Part shown: one piece after another, positions 42,779-55,000 of the stretch | Layout: each line of letters opens with the position of its first letter | How positions within the stretch are numbered: position 1 is the first letter of the stretch | Origin: Sycon ciliatum | Taxonomy: Eukaryota; Porifera; Calcarea; Leucosolenida; Sycettidae | Direction of reading: 5' to 3' | Length of the DNA stretch: 64,000 nt | Assembly (NCBI RefSeq): GCF_964019385.1 | Contig: NC_088649.1 | Coordinates: 7,951,985 to 8,015,984 of the forward strand | Made by a program: the position numbers and the translations under genes | Notes under the pieces: model-generated | The model's input: only the letters and a program-made list of their open reading frames with translations | Told to the model about the DNA's origin: nothing | Databases searched by the model: none

Positions 42779-44606
42779 GACTGCGCTAAAACTAAACATA
42801 GATATTGGGTGTTAATAGAGAATGTGCGATGTAGAATTGACTTGCACGAGTTTCGCCCTTTTTCTGAGGATGAGGTACTTCGGCACCTTCAGAAACTCGA
42901 CGGTACGAAAGCGCCTGGGCCAGATGGTCTCCTCCCGAGCATCCTGAAGGCCGTTGCATCAGTTATCGCCTTCTCCCTCACCCTAATATTTAATACCTCT
43001 TTGTGCACTGCTGTGTTTCCGACACAATTCAAGTTGGCTAATGTCACGCCGATATTGAAATCCCGTATGGGCGATCCTACTTCTCCTTCAAACTATCGTC
43101 CTGTGTCACTCACGTCGATTCTGGCTAAGACTCTGGAACGTCTGGTTCTAAATCAGGTATGTGACAGTTTGACCATCGAAAATCACCTCCACGATCACCA
43201 ATTTGGGTTCCGACCAGCTCGTTCCACGACACAACTGCTCACACTTGCTGTAAATGATTGGAAACTGGCCCAAGACCGCGGAGAGGCTACCAGTGTAGCC
43301 TTTGTCGACCTCAGCAAGGCGTTTGATGGCGTCCAGCATCAACAGTTACTCATTGCGCTCCATGGCATGGGTGTTCATGCAAGCGCCCTGCGTTGGTTTG
43401 CGTCGTACCTCGCCGGGAGATCTCAGCGTGTCGTCACGCAAGCCAGCCAGTCCTCAAGTCTTGCAGTGTCTCGAGGAGTTCCTCAGGGAAGTATTTTAGG
43501 CCCTACCCTCTTTAATGTCTACCTGAGGGACCTTCCCCGGCTTGCGGAGACAGCGGGTTCAAAATTACTGATGGTCGCAGATGACAAGACAGTCTACTCT
43601 AGTGATCCGTCGAAGGCGCGTTCCGAAGCCAAGTTGTCATCGGCACTGGAGATACTAAACAACCACCTTGGCTCCATTGGTATGCAGATAAATACCGACA
43701 AAACCGTTGTCATGCAAATCCATCCCAAACGTGCCACAGGGAGTCAGCAACAACAACAAAGGCAACAACTGCAAATCACCTTGTCAAATGTTACGCTAGG
43801 GGAAGTGGAAAGCACCAGATGCTTAGGAGTCGTTGTTGACAATAAGCTGTCCTTTGACCAACACATTAACAATGTCGTCCGGAAAGCCTCACGGAAGATC
43901 GGTGTACTGCGTCGATCTTTCCGCCAGATGAACCTGTTTGCCCGCCGTAATTTCGTTGTCGGTGTTATTCAGCCTGATCTAGAATATGCTCTCCATGTAT
44001 ACCTTTCGTTTATATCCGCTAAAAATAGAAACAAGCTAGCCTCACTCCACCGGCGCGCTGTACGAGTTGCTTGTGGCGCATCACCCCAAGCTAATATCAC
44101 GCCACTTCTTCACCACCTCAATGTTTCCTCTTTCCAATATCGATCAGTATTTTTGTTCCTTGTATTCATTTTCCACTGTTACTGTATTAAGCCGGCTGTT
44201 TGCTTGCAGTCCCTCTTTCCCATCTGTACGTCTACCCGAACTACTCGCGGCTCTACAACTCATAACATGAGTATCAATCGCTATAGATCTATGTCTGGCT
44301 TTCTGTCCTTTTCAAGTAAATCGGCTCTCGTTTGGAATTATTTACCAGACGACCTGAAGTCCTGCACTACTATTGCAGATTTCCGCGTCAAATTGGCTAT
44401 TTGGCTAAAAGACAGCTTAACTCTTAATCATTGTTGTGATTTGCTTTCAAGCAATGTGCATAATCAGTAACCGTTGCTGTTTTTGTTTTTTGTTTTGTTT
44501 TTTGGTTTCCCGTTCTCGGGGCCTTCTATTCGGTACTCTTTGTAGTTGTACTTCTGTACTGTTGAGCTATCCGAATTCAAATAAACATTAAAAAAAAAAA
44601 AAAAAA
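42779..44606 (+). mobile_element. CR1/L2-like LINE, 5'-truncated, with poly(A)
   Basis: Reverse transcriptase frame followed by a short 3' UTR, AATAAA at 44580-44585 and an A-run at 44590-44606. The 5' endonuclease part is missing. No target duplication could be placed with confidence. Confidence 0.85.
42809..44470 (+). pseudogene. Non-LTR reverse transcriptase, long open frame
   Basis: About 553 codons without a stop; no ATG at the start (first codon shown is GTG and the frame is open from 42779), as expected from 5' truncation. Motifs in order: KAPGPDGL, SNYRPVSLTSILAKTLERLV, HQFGFRPARSTTQLL, VAFVDLSKAFDGVQH, SRGVPQGSILGPTLF, VADDKTVY, RCLGVVVDNKLSFDQH, and a C-terminal thumb and connection. 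The catalytic box is VADD rather than YADD; both aspartates remain. A Gln-rich run (SQQQQQRQQ) sits after the palm. It would copy LINE RNA into DNA at a nick if joined to an endonuclease, which is absent here. Confidence 0.88.
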
Positions 44607-46020
44607 GCCACATGACAGCCAACCAAATCATATTGGACGTCTAAAGTGACATGTGAAAATCGCCAAATGCACAAGAAAAATACATCAGCAACTCACAAGT
44701 CAGCGACGGTAGGTGAAACGAAAGGCTGGCAGGGTGTGGTGTATATGTGCGAATTGACCAACAGTGATTTGCCAATGAGTTTTGTCCATCCAGATCATCA
44801 CTTCAGGGCGAGCGTCTACCACTTGGATCCTTGAAGTAAATTTTATCCCATAGTACGTAGGAAACCATGGATTCAGCCAATCAGCAGCCGTTGTCTCCGG
44901 GGAATAAAGCAGTTCATCGGCGCAGTCCATACATATCCTCCGTGCCAATTTCAGATTTGTTGGTCCCAGAGAAATTATATATATATTCGATGATGTCATC
45001 TTAAATGGTCAGAGGATTCATAGTATTACTGGGTTCGTGTCTCGTCGTGACGAGAACACACCACACTTTCGAACATTTTTTCAACAATGTTTGATAGAAA
45101 GTATCCAGGTACTTTGCGATTACGAAATGCTAAAATGGCAATCGTCATCAAGTAAATCATCATCATAATAAGCTGGTATGGCTACCATTTACAATCACTT
45201 CAAATAGTTAGCGTCTGGGGTGAGACTGGGAAAAGTCACCTACAGGTTTGTGGGTTTACATCTGGGCATCGTGCAGAGAATAAAAATAGCTGCACTCTAT
45301 TTTTTTGAGTGACGATGACCCACACCTTGATCTAGAGAGCGGAACTAGGAACGTTCAGTGTCAGCCGTGTGATGTTGGGAGACGGACCGGTATAGCGCGC
45401 GAAGTACTAGAATATCTTCGTTGATCTCTGTTTGGCTGAGGTGTAGAGCAAATCTTTGCTAAATTGGCCCTTCCATTTGAATACCCATTAGCGTGCCAGG
45501 TAGGCACGATCTTGTATACCCTGTAATTCAGTTGACCAGGATCAGGTTTACTACACGTCGATATTAATTTTGTAGTGCTGCACAGTTTAAGTGATGCAAT
45601 TGAACATCACTGAAGTATTACCACGATACTGCGTGACAAACTGACTTCCTCCTTGCCTACTCTTGTGCCGAGCCAGTGCTACATACTGGGGTCTGTGCAG
45701 TGTAGTTGACCTTACAAGAAAGAAAAAATATAGCACAATACTGGTACTGGAAATGCATATCCATGTTCACACTATGAGAAGGTACACGATCGTGCAGTAC
45801 AATGTCACAATGAGACTGGCGAAATACCACTATTACACTCTCTTACCATAACTTCGATGATTGTTACTGTTTCTGCTGAGATGTTACACCATCAACAACG
45901 GGGTGATACAATCTTCAACACTACGCGGCCAAATAAGAATTTTGAGACAGTGCTCATTATTTTCTGAAATTAGTTGAGTATTGACGTTTCTATTTTCAAG
46001 TCCGTGTGTTCATCAGCCAA
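44607..46020. other. No gene recognised
   Basis: Unique-looking, AT-rich sequence. Apart from the short frame at 44646-44834 nothing repeats elsewhere in the window and no family is recognised. Confidence 0.5.
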
Positions 46021-46077
46021 TGAGTCTCTTTAGAAGTGTTTTCCTCTTCGTATTCGACAACACACAGGCATAGGGTC

Positions 46078-49000
46078 ATGGAAGACCGGAGAAACAGTGG
46101 TATTGATGGTAGTGACCAGAAAACGGGACATGCGCAACAAGAGTCCGATGATGAGCTGTTCTCGTACCTCAATTACCCGACGGCACGTAAGTACATGTAC
46201 ATTGTATACAAGTTGTTGAAAACTAATGGTCCTGTTCCAATATTCTAAGGAGTGTAGCCCAAATCCATTGTTGGCTGTTTCATTGCAAACTAGGGTACCA
46301 AGCTCTTTGAAAGACCAACATTAATACTAGACTTCCCTTCTTTTCACTTTGCTGACTCGTACAGCTCTCTCTCTTTTGTTTTTTTGGTGCGCGTTTTTGG
46401 CCGTGATGCCAATACCTCAGGTTGGCAGAGCCATCAATGCCCTACCATCAGTGCTGCGTCTCGGTGCAGGCCCTGCTCAATAGTGGTCACGTTCGTCCTG
46501 GACGCAGTACCATTGTCTTTCTTCATTATTTTCGAGCTGGGAGTGTGAACATACATGTAGCAAAAAAACTTGGTCTGGATTTAGAACTGAGTTTGCGAGC
46601 AAATGTTTTCATGGAGAAAACAGGAAGGACAATATATTATGGGTTATGATCAAAGTGCACCAAAGTGACCATATGATCATAATACATGTAGATACACGTC
46701 GTCGAATTGCAGTAAGACCAGTATGGCCAAATGTCCCGCTAATGTCGTTGTCGTTCATAGACTTTTGGTTCTCTTCGTTGCCGTGGGACATAGCTAATGC
46801 CTATATCCTTTGCTCCTTCCTTCCCTTCATTCGACCTCCCCCTTCCTGTGCTTCCCAAGTTCACAGGTTATGGGTTTCTGCCTCGAAGGCGTGAAATACC
46901 GAGGTGTCTAGTCGCTGAATGTACTCTTCTAGTTCGTTGTGTGCCTTTCATCGTTCTCGTTCATAGCATAAATTTTATGATCTGGTTACCTTGGTGCACA
47001 TTTAATCATAACTCGTACAAGTAGTATAATGTAAATGTAAAATGGGTGCAAATGTGATGCGCCCGAGTTCGTTTTATCATGTTATTATTGTTCGAATTAG
47101 TGGTTGCGACTTCGGCGATGATTTGTAAGAAAGGGTTTGCTCCCCACACCGGAGCTCGCGCTATTCCGCCGACTTTATTGTTGTCAAATATAATCTTAAA
47201 GCTGGTTGTTCCAACGAGGAACCGCGGCACGCTTCTGCTGAGCTTGACCATTGACTTACTCATGACTGCATTCTGAGCACACGAAGAGCACTTCGCACCT
47301 TCCACTCGGCAAACCTGCAGAAACGCGTCACACCACAATTCACAGTGTTTGGGGTAATTCACCCCTCGTCAGTTGAGCTTGAGTAGGCTGAGGAAGATTG
47401 TGCCTGAAAATCACCACATATATAGTGCCCTCCAGATCAAACCATCTCCAGGGATACAAACTTGCAGAGACACTTTGTTTTGAGCGCGACAAACACCTTG
47501 TTGGAGGTGACATCGTTTTCAAGAGCCGATAGCTCTCAAAGACTGCTTAACACAACTTCATGAGCGACTCTGACTCAGGCATAACCTTACTCAGCCAAAC
47601 AAAAGCCAACTGACGAGAGGTGAATTTCCCGAAACACTGTGTATTGAGGAGGAAGTGGTGCTTTCTTGCAGGTATGCCGAGTGGAATGTGCGACGTGCTC
47701 CTCGTATGCTCCGGATGCAGTCATGAGTCAGTCAAGTGTCAAGTACGGCAGGAAGCGTGTGTTCCTCTTTTGAACAGCCAATTTTAATGATTAACACCGC
47801 CGAGTTTGTAACTTCTAAGTTCATATTATGAACTTTACGTAATCTGTAAGAAGGACCGAAATGGATCAGGTGAGCGCATTCAAGACAAAAGCATGCTAAA
47901 CATCACAGCAAACTGAGAATATTCTCTATGACGAGTTGGAAACGAAGACAAAAACTACGGCACAGAACAGGAACGGCTTACTTCGAGCACGCGAAACAAA
48001 GACCACCCAAGTTGGGCTGCTCATGTGTATCGGAGATAAGCAACAAGGTTGGAAGTTACCCGAACACGAAGTGAGACAGAATGGTTGGTAAAATCTCTTC
48101 GTCCTAAACTACATATAGAGTGGAATTTGTGGTGGGATTACGAACGGCAATAACAGGTAGTATCACACGAAGTAGGTTTGGCCATCTGGATTCTGACGAC
48201 TCATCAGGTGTGAATGTAAGACTCGGACGGAGAGCCAAGAATCATTGTCAAAAGAAAATACCAAAATTTTAAATTGTGGCCGTAGTTTGTGTCCAACAAT
48301 AGCAGAAACAAGTCAGAAGGTCCCGCAGCTAACACAATACTGAATTGTGTGGTACAAGTTTCATTCTAGATTTAGTTAAGTCTCGAGTCTTGCTTCCGCT
48401 CACCTTCCCCTTTTTTCATGGTTTATTAACACGCATGCACTCGCTATTGCAGACCAGTGGAGAGCACACATCATATGGAGGATTCATGGAGTGCTGGGCA
48501 ACCGAATCTGGCATGTGATAATCATGTAGGATAGTCCACGCACGAGGTGCAGCCCATGAAATGGGCACCCATGAACTGGGCGGAGTGTGGACGGCCTGTA
48601 TGATAGTGTGTATGTATGTCCACGCACAAAGTGCAGCCCATGAGATGGGCACCCATGAAATGGACGGAGTGTGGACGGCCCACGCACACGAGGTGCAGCC
48701 CATGAAATGGGCACCCATGAACTGGGCGGAGTGTGGACGGCCTGTATGATAGTGTGTATGTATGTCCACGCACAAAGTGCAGCCCATGAGATGGGCGCCC
48801 ATGAAATGGACGGAGTGTGGACGGCCCACACACGAAGTGCAATGCCCGTTAGGAGGCAGGAGTGTGGGAGTATGAGTGTGATAGCCGAAGGCAACCATAG
48901 CTGGCCCATGGTTGCCCAGCCTCCATGCTAAGTTGTGACACATTGCAATGCACGTGAATGACACTGTTGTTGCTATCAGCGCAGTTTTTCAGCACAATCC

Positions 49001-52000
49001 TAGCAGAGCAAGTTGCTGTGCTGTTCCACACGGTCAGCCGTGTGGGTACGTGCATGGGTGCGAGTTGCGTGCCCGCGTGGCGGGTTCTTACATACCTCCA
49101 TGCGTTCTGTGATGCGCTTGTACCTCTGACAGCTTTTGGGTCAGCTGCCCCATGTCTGTGTCGGTTGTCCTGATGTAGCGCAAGACACTGTCGCTTCTCC
49201 ATCGGCCCATTGCCCTGATTAGCCAGTCCGGGGTGCCCGCCATGGCCCCAGTTGTGGCGGCACCGATGCGGAACGAATGACCAGCGTAATCGCGTGACTT
49301 GGGTGTTCCCGTGAGTGGGAGAAGCTGTCGGAGCTCTTCTGTCAGTGCCTGCCTGGTCAGCGGCCTCCCAGGGCGGTAGCGGAAGAGTGCGTCAGTGGCG
49401 TCAGACGAACAGACTGTAAAATATGCCAGGAGGGCGGCAACCGGGCAAGGTTGTGAAGTGGTACTACCGATTATCTGCATGGCCCTGACGGAGTTGGTCC
49501 GTCTTCGATTGCTTGATGTGGAAGCGGATATATGTGCGTCCTTTAGTGACATCCAGAGTCACATCCTGGCGCGTGGCATGAGTGGCAGGGTCAAACTCCG
49601 CTTGAGGAGCAGTGAATTCAGCGCATCGAAGAAATCCGAAGAAGGCGAGCACCATTGCCGCCTTGAGCATGCCCTTGTCCTGCTGGTGACGCCGTTGGTC
49701 CAGGCTGAGTTGGTTGAGGAGCTTCCGCAGCAAATCAATGGTGATTGGGAGGCGAGTGCGCTGGATTGCCGGGTCAGTCGCCGTCCTCTTGATGCCTTGC
49801 ATAACACGTGGCGGCAGCAATGCGTTTATCGTTGGATCTCGGAATCCGGCTTCGAGATGCATGTTGCATACTGCGGCCATGTAGACATGAATTGTCTGTG
49901 GTTGAACCGATTGTGCGAGGTGTGCTGCGAAGCAGCTGGGCATTGTGTCTGTAGCTGGCATGGGCGTCCATCTCTGCAACGCACAGACTTGCGTAAATTT
50001 CCTTTCGCCAGTGGTGTACGTGCGCCGTGTTGTCGGGGCGATTGCCATGGCTGCCAGGTCGGTGACCTCCTGCATCAGTCCAGGAGAGGGAGGCGGATTA
50101 CAGTGTCCGGGGCTTGCTGTGCCGATGGTGCCAGCTGCTGGAATGCCTGTCAGAGTGATACGGAAATAGGGCTTGGCGCGGCTAAACCTCTTGTTGATAT
50201 CCCATAAGCGCCGTGTAAATGTTCTGCCTGGTACGACGACGCTCGACGCAAAGGAGAGTTTCCCCAGGAAGTGATCGAGTTTGCGTTGCGTGGTCTGGGT
50301 GCAGCGTGACGGCTCGCTGAGGAGCTCGCTGGGGAGCTCGCGGAGGTCCGCCGGTTTGTCGTCTGGGAGACGGGCTTCCATGCGCACCGTGTCCAGCATA
50401 ATTCCGAGGAAGGCAGTAATGTGTGAAAGCGAACAGTGTTCAGGGGAGTGGAAGTCGGCTTACTTTTTCTCAGTGGGCTTCGAAGTCTTCTCGTGGCTAT
50501 CTGCAGGGCGCTGCCACCTGAAGCGGGTGGTGCTGGTGCAGGATGTGGCGGCATGTCCTTTGTCTTCACATGAGCTGCAGGCGTAGAGACGGTCGCAGGG
50601 TGTGCGGGAACAGGGCCTGCCGCGGTTGAAGTTAAAACAGACTCGGCGGGTGCTGCCCGCCACTGATGGAAAGGGCTTCGCGTGTTGAGCTGCGGCATGT
50701 GGGCAGCGGTCGCGGCTGTTTTGGAGCGTGCATTTGGTGCATGACGGACGGGGAGAGCGGAGTAGGTGAATACTCCACAGCGTCTGATTGATCACGTCCC
50801 AGCGCAGTGCCATGCTGGCGGTGTGCCTGTCCCTGGGAGCTGAAATTTTCCAGCAAGAGTTCCTCAAGTTCCACAAACTCTCCGAGCTGGATTTTTTCAA
50901 TCGCACGACGTGGCGGTGTGGGTAGAACCGAGGGCTTGGAGAGAACTGGAAGTCCTGGCAAAGTCGGAAGTTCCGATAGAACTGGAAGTTCCGGGCAGGA
51001 TAGGTCCGGAGCTTGACGCTCGGAGCGTGGGAGCGATCTTTCGGGTGCGGAGCGCGCGCGTGGGAGAGATCGGCTTCCAGATCAGACTCAGCACTGTCTG
51101 TTCTCCAGGCGTTCCACGCGTTCGAGAAGAGGGTGGAGGGCGTTCATCTTCATAACGGCTGAGGAAATGATGTCCGGGGAGAGCAATGAGGGCTCGTCCT
51201 GCATAGAAGCGTCGGTGCCTGGAGCGGGGTCAGAAGTCTGAACTAGCTGCTGACAGTGTGTCGGAGGCATCAGGCGCGAAGGCGCGCATGCCGTCAGTCC
51301 GCGGGTATGGCGAGGTCGAAGCCCTACCGAGCGGCGACGGGTAACGTCGACGGGATACCCGCGTCCGCGTCCACGTCTGCTTCCTCGTACAGAGCCTCGT
51401 GGCATGGTGAAAGAGAGAGAAAGGGAGTGAGAAAGGAACAAACCGGTGTTCTTCTCACTACCCAAGCAAAGGAAATATGAAGTAGCAACACGGCCAGCGC
51501 GACGTATGGTGTATGCGTTACGGGTTCAAGCTCCGATGTGTGCTGCAGCCGCATATGGCTGGTTGGCTGGCGAGTTCAGGTGAGTTCCGGCGTACGCATG
51601 TTACATGCCACCACAGCGTGCATGTACGTGTTACTTGACATACATCTATGAATAGCGTGGGATCTGCGGGCTCTTTGGAAGCCGCTGGAGCGCGTGTGAA
51701 GTGGTGGCTTGTGCAATGTGTTAAAGGGGAAGTTAAGGCAAAAATTAAAATTTCACCAGTTGTAGTCTTCGGGGTGCTGAGTCGAATGGTCTTGGTCCGA
51801 GGAAGCTGAGACGCTCCCTTCCTACTTGAATCCCAATCGAACTCGCGCACTTCCACCGAAACTGGGTGACTGCGCCCTTCGAGATGGGGATTTGTATGCA
51901 AAATTGTCACTAAAAGCGCCATTTCGTTCTTATAAAAGCACGGATGACCGCGATTGGCCCATATGTTGTAGTCTTTTGGACGCTGAGTCGACTGGTTTTG

Positions 52001-55000
52001 GTCCGAAAAGGCTGCGATGCAGCGTTCCTCCTTTATTCCCAATCGAACATGGTTGAACAAGTGGTCACGTGCTCCTGGGTGATCAAATCACCTGGTCACC
52101 ACGCCAGCAGGCGACAAATTTCACACCAAGGTTCAACTCGAGTTCAACTCGAGTGACAGGAGTGCATCCAAAAAAGGACAAACAGGCTAGTAAGTTGTAC
52201 CCTGCAGGCACGGTGACCAGGTGACTGGTGTACGCAGGAGCACTTGACCGCTTGTTCAACCTTTAAAGGGGAAGGTAAGGCAAAAATTAAAATTTCACCA
52301 GTTGTAGTCTTCGGGGTGCTGAGTCGAATGGTCGTGGTCCGAGGAAGCTGAGACGCTCCCTTCCTACTTGAATCCCAATCGAACTCGCGCACTTCCTCCG
52401 AAACTGGGTGACTGCGCCCTACTAGATGGGGATTTGTATGCAAAATGTCACTAAAAGCGCCATTTCGTTCTTATAAAAGCACGGATGACCGCCATTGGCC
52501 CATATGTTGTAGTCTTTTGGACGCTGAGTCGACTGGTTTTGGTCCGAAAAGGCTGCGATGCGGCGTTCCTCCTTTATTCCCAATCGAACATGGTTGAAGA
52601 AGCGGTCACGTGCTCCTGCGTACACCAGTCACCTGGTCACCCTGCCTGCAGGGTACAACTTACTAGCCTGTTTGACCTTTTTTGGGTGCAGTCCTGTCAC
52701 TCGAGTTGAACTCGAGTTGAACCTTGGTGTGAAAGTTGTCACCTGCTGGCGTGGTGACCAGGTGATTTGGGCACCCAGGACCACGTGACCGCTTCTTCAA
52801 CCATGTTCGATTGGGATTAAAGGAGGAACGCTGCATCGCAGCCTTTTCGGACCAAAACCAGTCGACTCAGCGTCCAAAAGACTACAACATATGGGCCAAT
52901 CGCGGTCATCCGTGCTTTTATAAGAACGAAATGGCGCTTTTAGTGACATTTTGCATACAAATCCCGATCTAGTAGGGCGCAGTCACCCAGTTTCGGTGGA
53001 AATGCGCGAGTTCGATTGGGATTCAAGTAGGAAGGGAGCGTCTCAGCTTCCTCGGACCAAGACCATTCGACTCAGCACCCCGAAGACTACAACTGGTGAA
53101 ATTTTAATTTTTGCCTTAACTTCCCCTTTAACCTACATTACCGCAAGCTCTAATGTGCTATCATACCTTGGAGTCTTCCTTGAAGTTAGATGTCAGGTCA
53201 CTGAATTTTTCAGGCCTCCTTGTCAGTTTTGTGCCTTTTCTTGTCGCACTCGCTGTTCGTATATGATTTGTTTACGGTGATGGACAGTTAGAAATACAAT
53301 GCTGTCCTGCTCCTGTTTTTCATTATGGCTGAATTATACATGTAAATTTGCTATTGCTGGACTTTAATCGATTTGCAGTTTTGCATTCATTGGAAAATGA
53401 ATGTCAATTGAGGGTATAACCTGCTGCAGCAGGATAAGAAACACACCATGTTAAATTTGCGCTTGGTGTAATGACACATTCTCCAATGTGGTGTCTAACA
53501 AAGACGGAATGGAGAGCGAGGGCTTCGTTCGTTGTTTTTGGATTTCGAAGTACGCCATGAATGCTATTTTTATCACCGAAATCTTATTTGAGCAAACAAA
53601 TATCAAAAAATAATTAAATCGGATGGTTAGCCAATTAAATTATTGTGAAAAGAGTCATCAGTCATAACTCGTAACATTTTGTCCTTCTTCTTTTCACAAT
53701 AAAATAAATATTCTTCACTTTTGGTCGTGCATTCCCGTATTGTTAGGGGACCCTACTAACGCACAAAGAGAGCACGATATTTTGGATGAAATAATCGACG
53801 GATGGCCAGGTCCTGCTGTCGGCGTTGAAACAAGCTTTACGGATATAGCGCGGAACGCTGGACAGCTGGAAGACGTTCACGGGCCCACGCTGGAATCCAA
53901 TCCACACATTACCAATTCGGTGCAGGCCACCAGCATGTTACAGGGACAATATAATGCACCCTATCAGGTAAGTCAAGCAGAATAGGCTATAGAAGAACAC
54001 ACCGAATATCAAAGAAACTTAGCCTAGATCAATTAAGTCTAGCCTTAACGTGCTTTGCCATGACAATCCACTCCACTACAGTATAGTTGCCTGCCGAAAG
54101 CTTTGTATAATGTAGTTGACTGATTTATACCACATCAGTGAAGCCTAAACTGTTTTGTTAAGGAAAACCCTATTAAAAATCAGTAATTTATAGAGGGAGA
54201 AAATAAAGAACAAGAAATCCTTGGCTCTCCAACCCAGTCCATATATCAGTAACTTAGGTTATACTAAAAAAACACAAATAGAACGCAATAATATACATGT
54301 GGCATCCGTCCAGAGAAGGGTCCGCTACTTTTTCGGTCACACTTGTGACCTTCGACGACGGGGGTATTAGGTGATCACAGTATGTATTTTTGTATAATGA
54401 CGGTCGAAATACATGCAGTTTCATTCAGTGGTGTGAAAACCCTCTTTCACGAATAGGTTAAATGATCGAGAGGTGTAGGTTTGCTCCTGACATCGCAGCT
54501 CGTGCTTTCCGCCGCGTACATCTGCTACCAATCGGCGATAATGAACAAAGTGAAAGGAGACAATCTTACAATCCTAAGATAGAGAACAAACTGAACGAAC
54601 ACGTGGCTACTCTATTTAAACTGTGTAAATCGATACAATCATTGTGCAATAAAACGTGGACAGTATATGCAATGTATAAATAAGTTGTTCAGAAAAGGAC
54701 TCCGATGGAGAGCCAAGGTTTAATAGTATAGCGACACTTGAAGTTTATTGGTCTTTCTCTTTTCTATAAATGAGTTATTAAAGAAAAAAAGACCAAGAAA
54801 CCAAAAGTTACGCTATAATGTCCACTAACACCACCAGTTACTTCCCCTCCTCATTTTATTTCTATAAAATATTAATTTGGAGTGTGCATCGAAGATGTGC
54901 TAGAGCTGTTAGCCAGTTAGTTGTAGAAAGTCAGTACCGTCGGTCAATGTCGAGTAATGCTATCGGATGATCTGCCTGTTTAACTGGTGGTGTTAGTGGA

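Larger units (their letters stand above)
48960..51475 (-). mobile_element. DIRS-like tyrosine-recombinase retroelement, internally deleted
   Basis: On the minus strand: Gag-like remains (51405-50460), the last part of a reverse transcriptase/RNase H (about 50450-50200) and a tyrosine recombinase (to 49088). The whole catalytic palm of the reverse transcriptase is missing: the Gag stop is followed directly, in frame, by ADFHSPEHCSLSHITAFLGI. GC content is visibly higher than in the surrounding DNA. The element is non-autonomous. Confidence 0.8.

Noticed and set aside
48416-48964. 182-codon minus-strand ORF rich in His, Cys and Trp
   Set aside because: Produced by the tandem hairpin repeat at 48535-48842.
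49395-50207. 270-codon + strand ORF
   Set aside because: Antisense shadow of the tyrosine recombinase.
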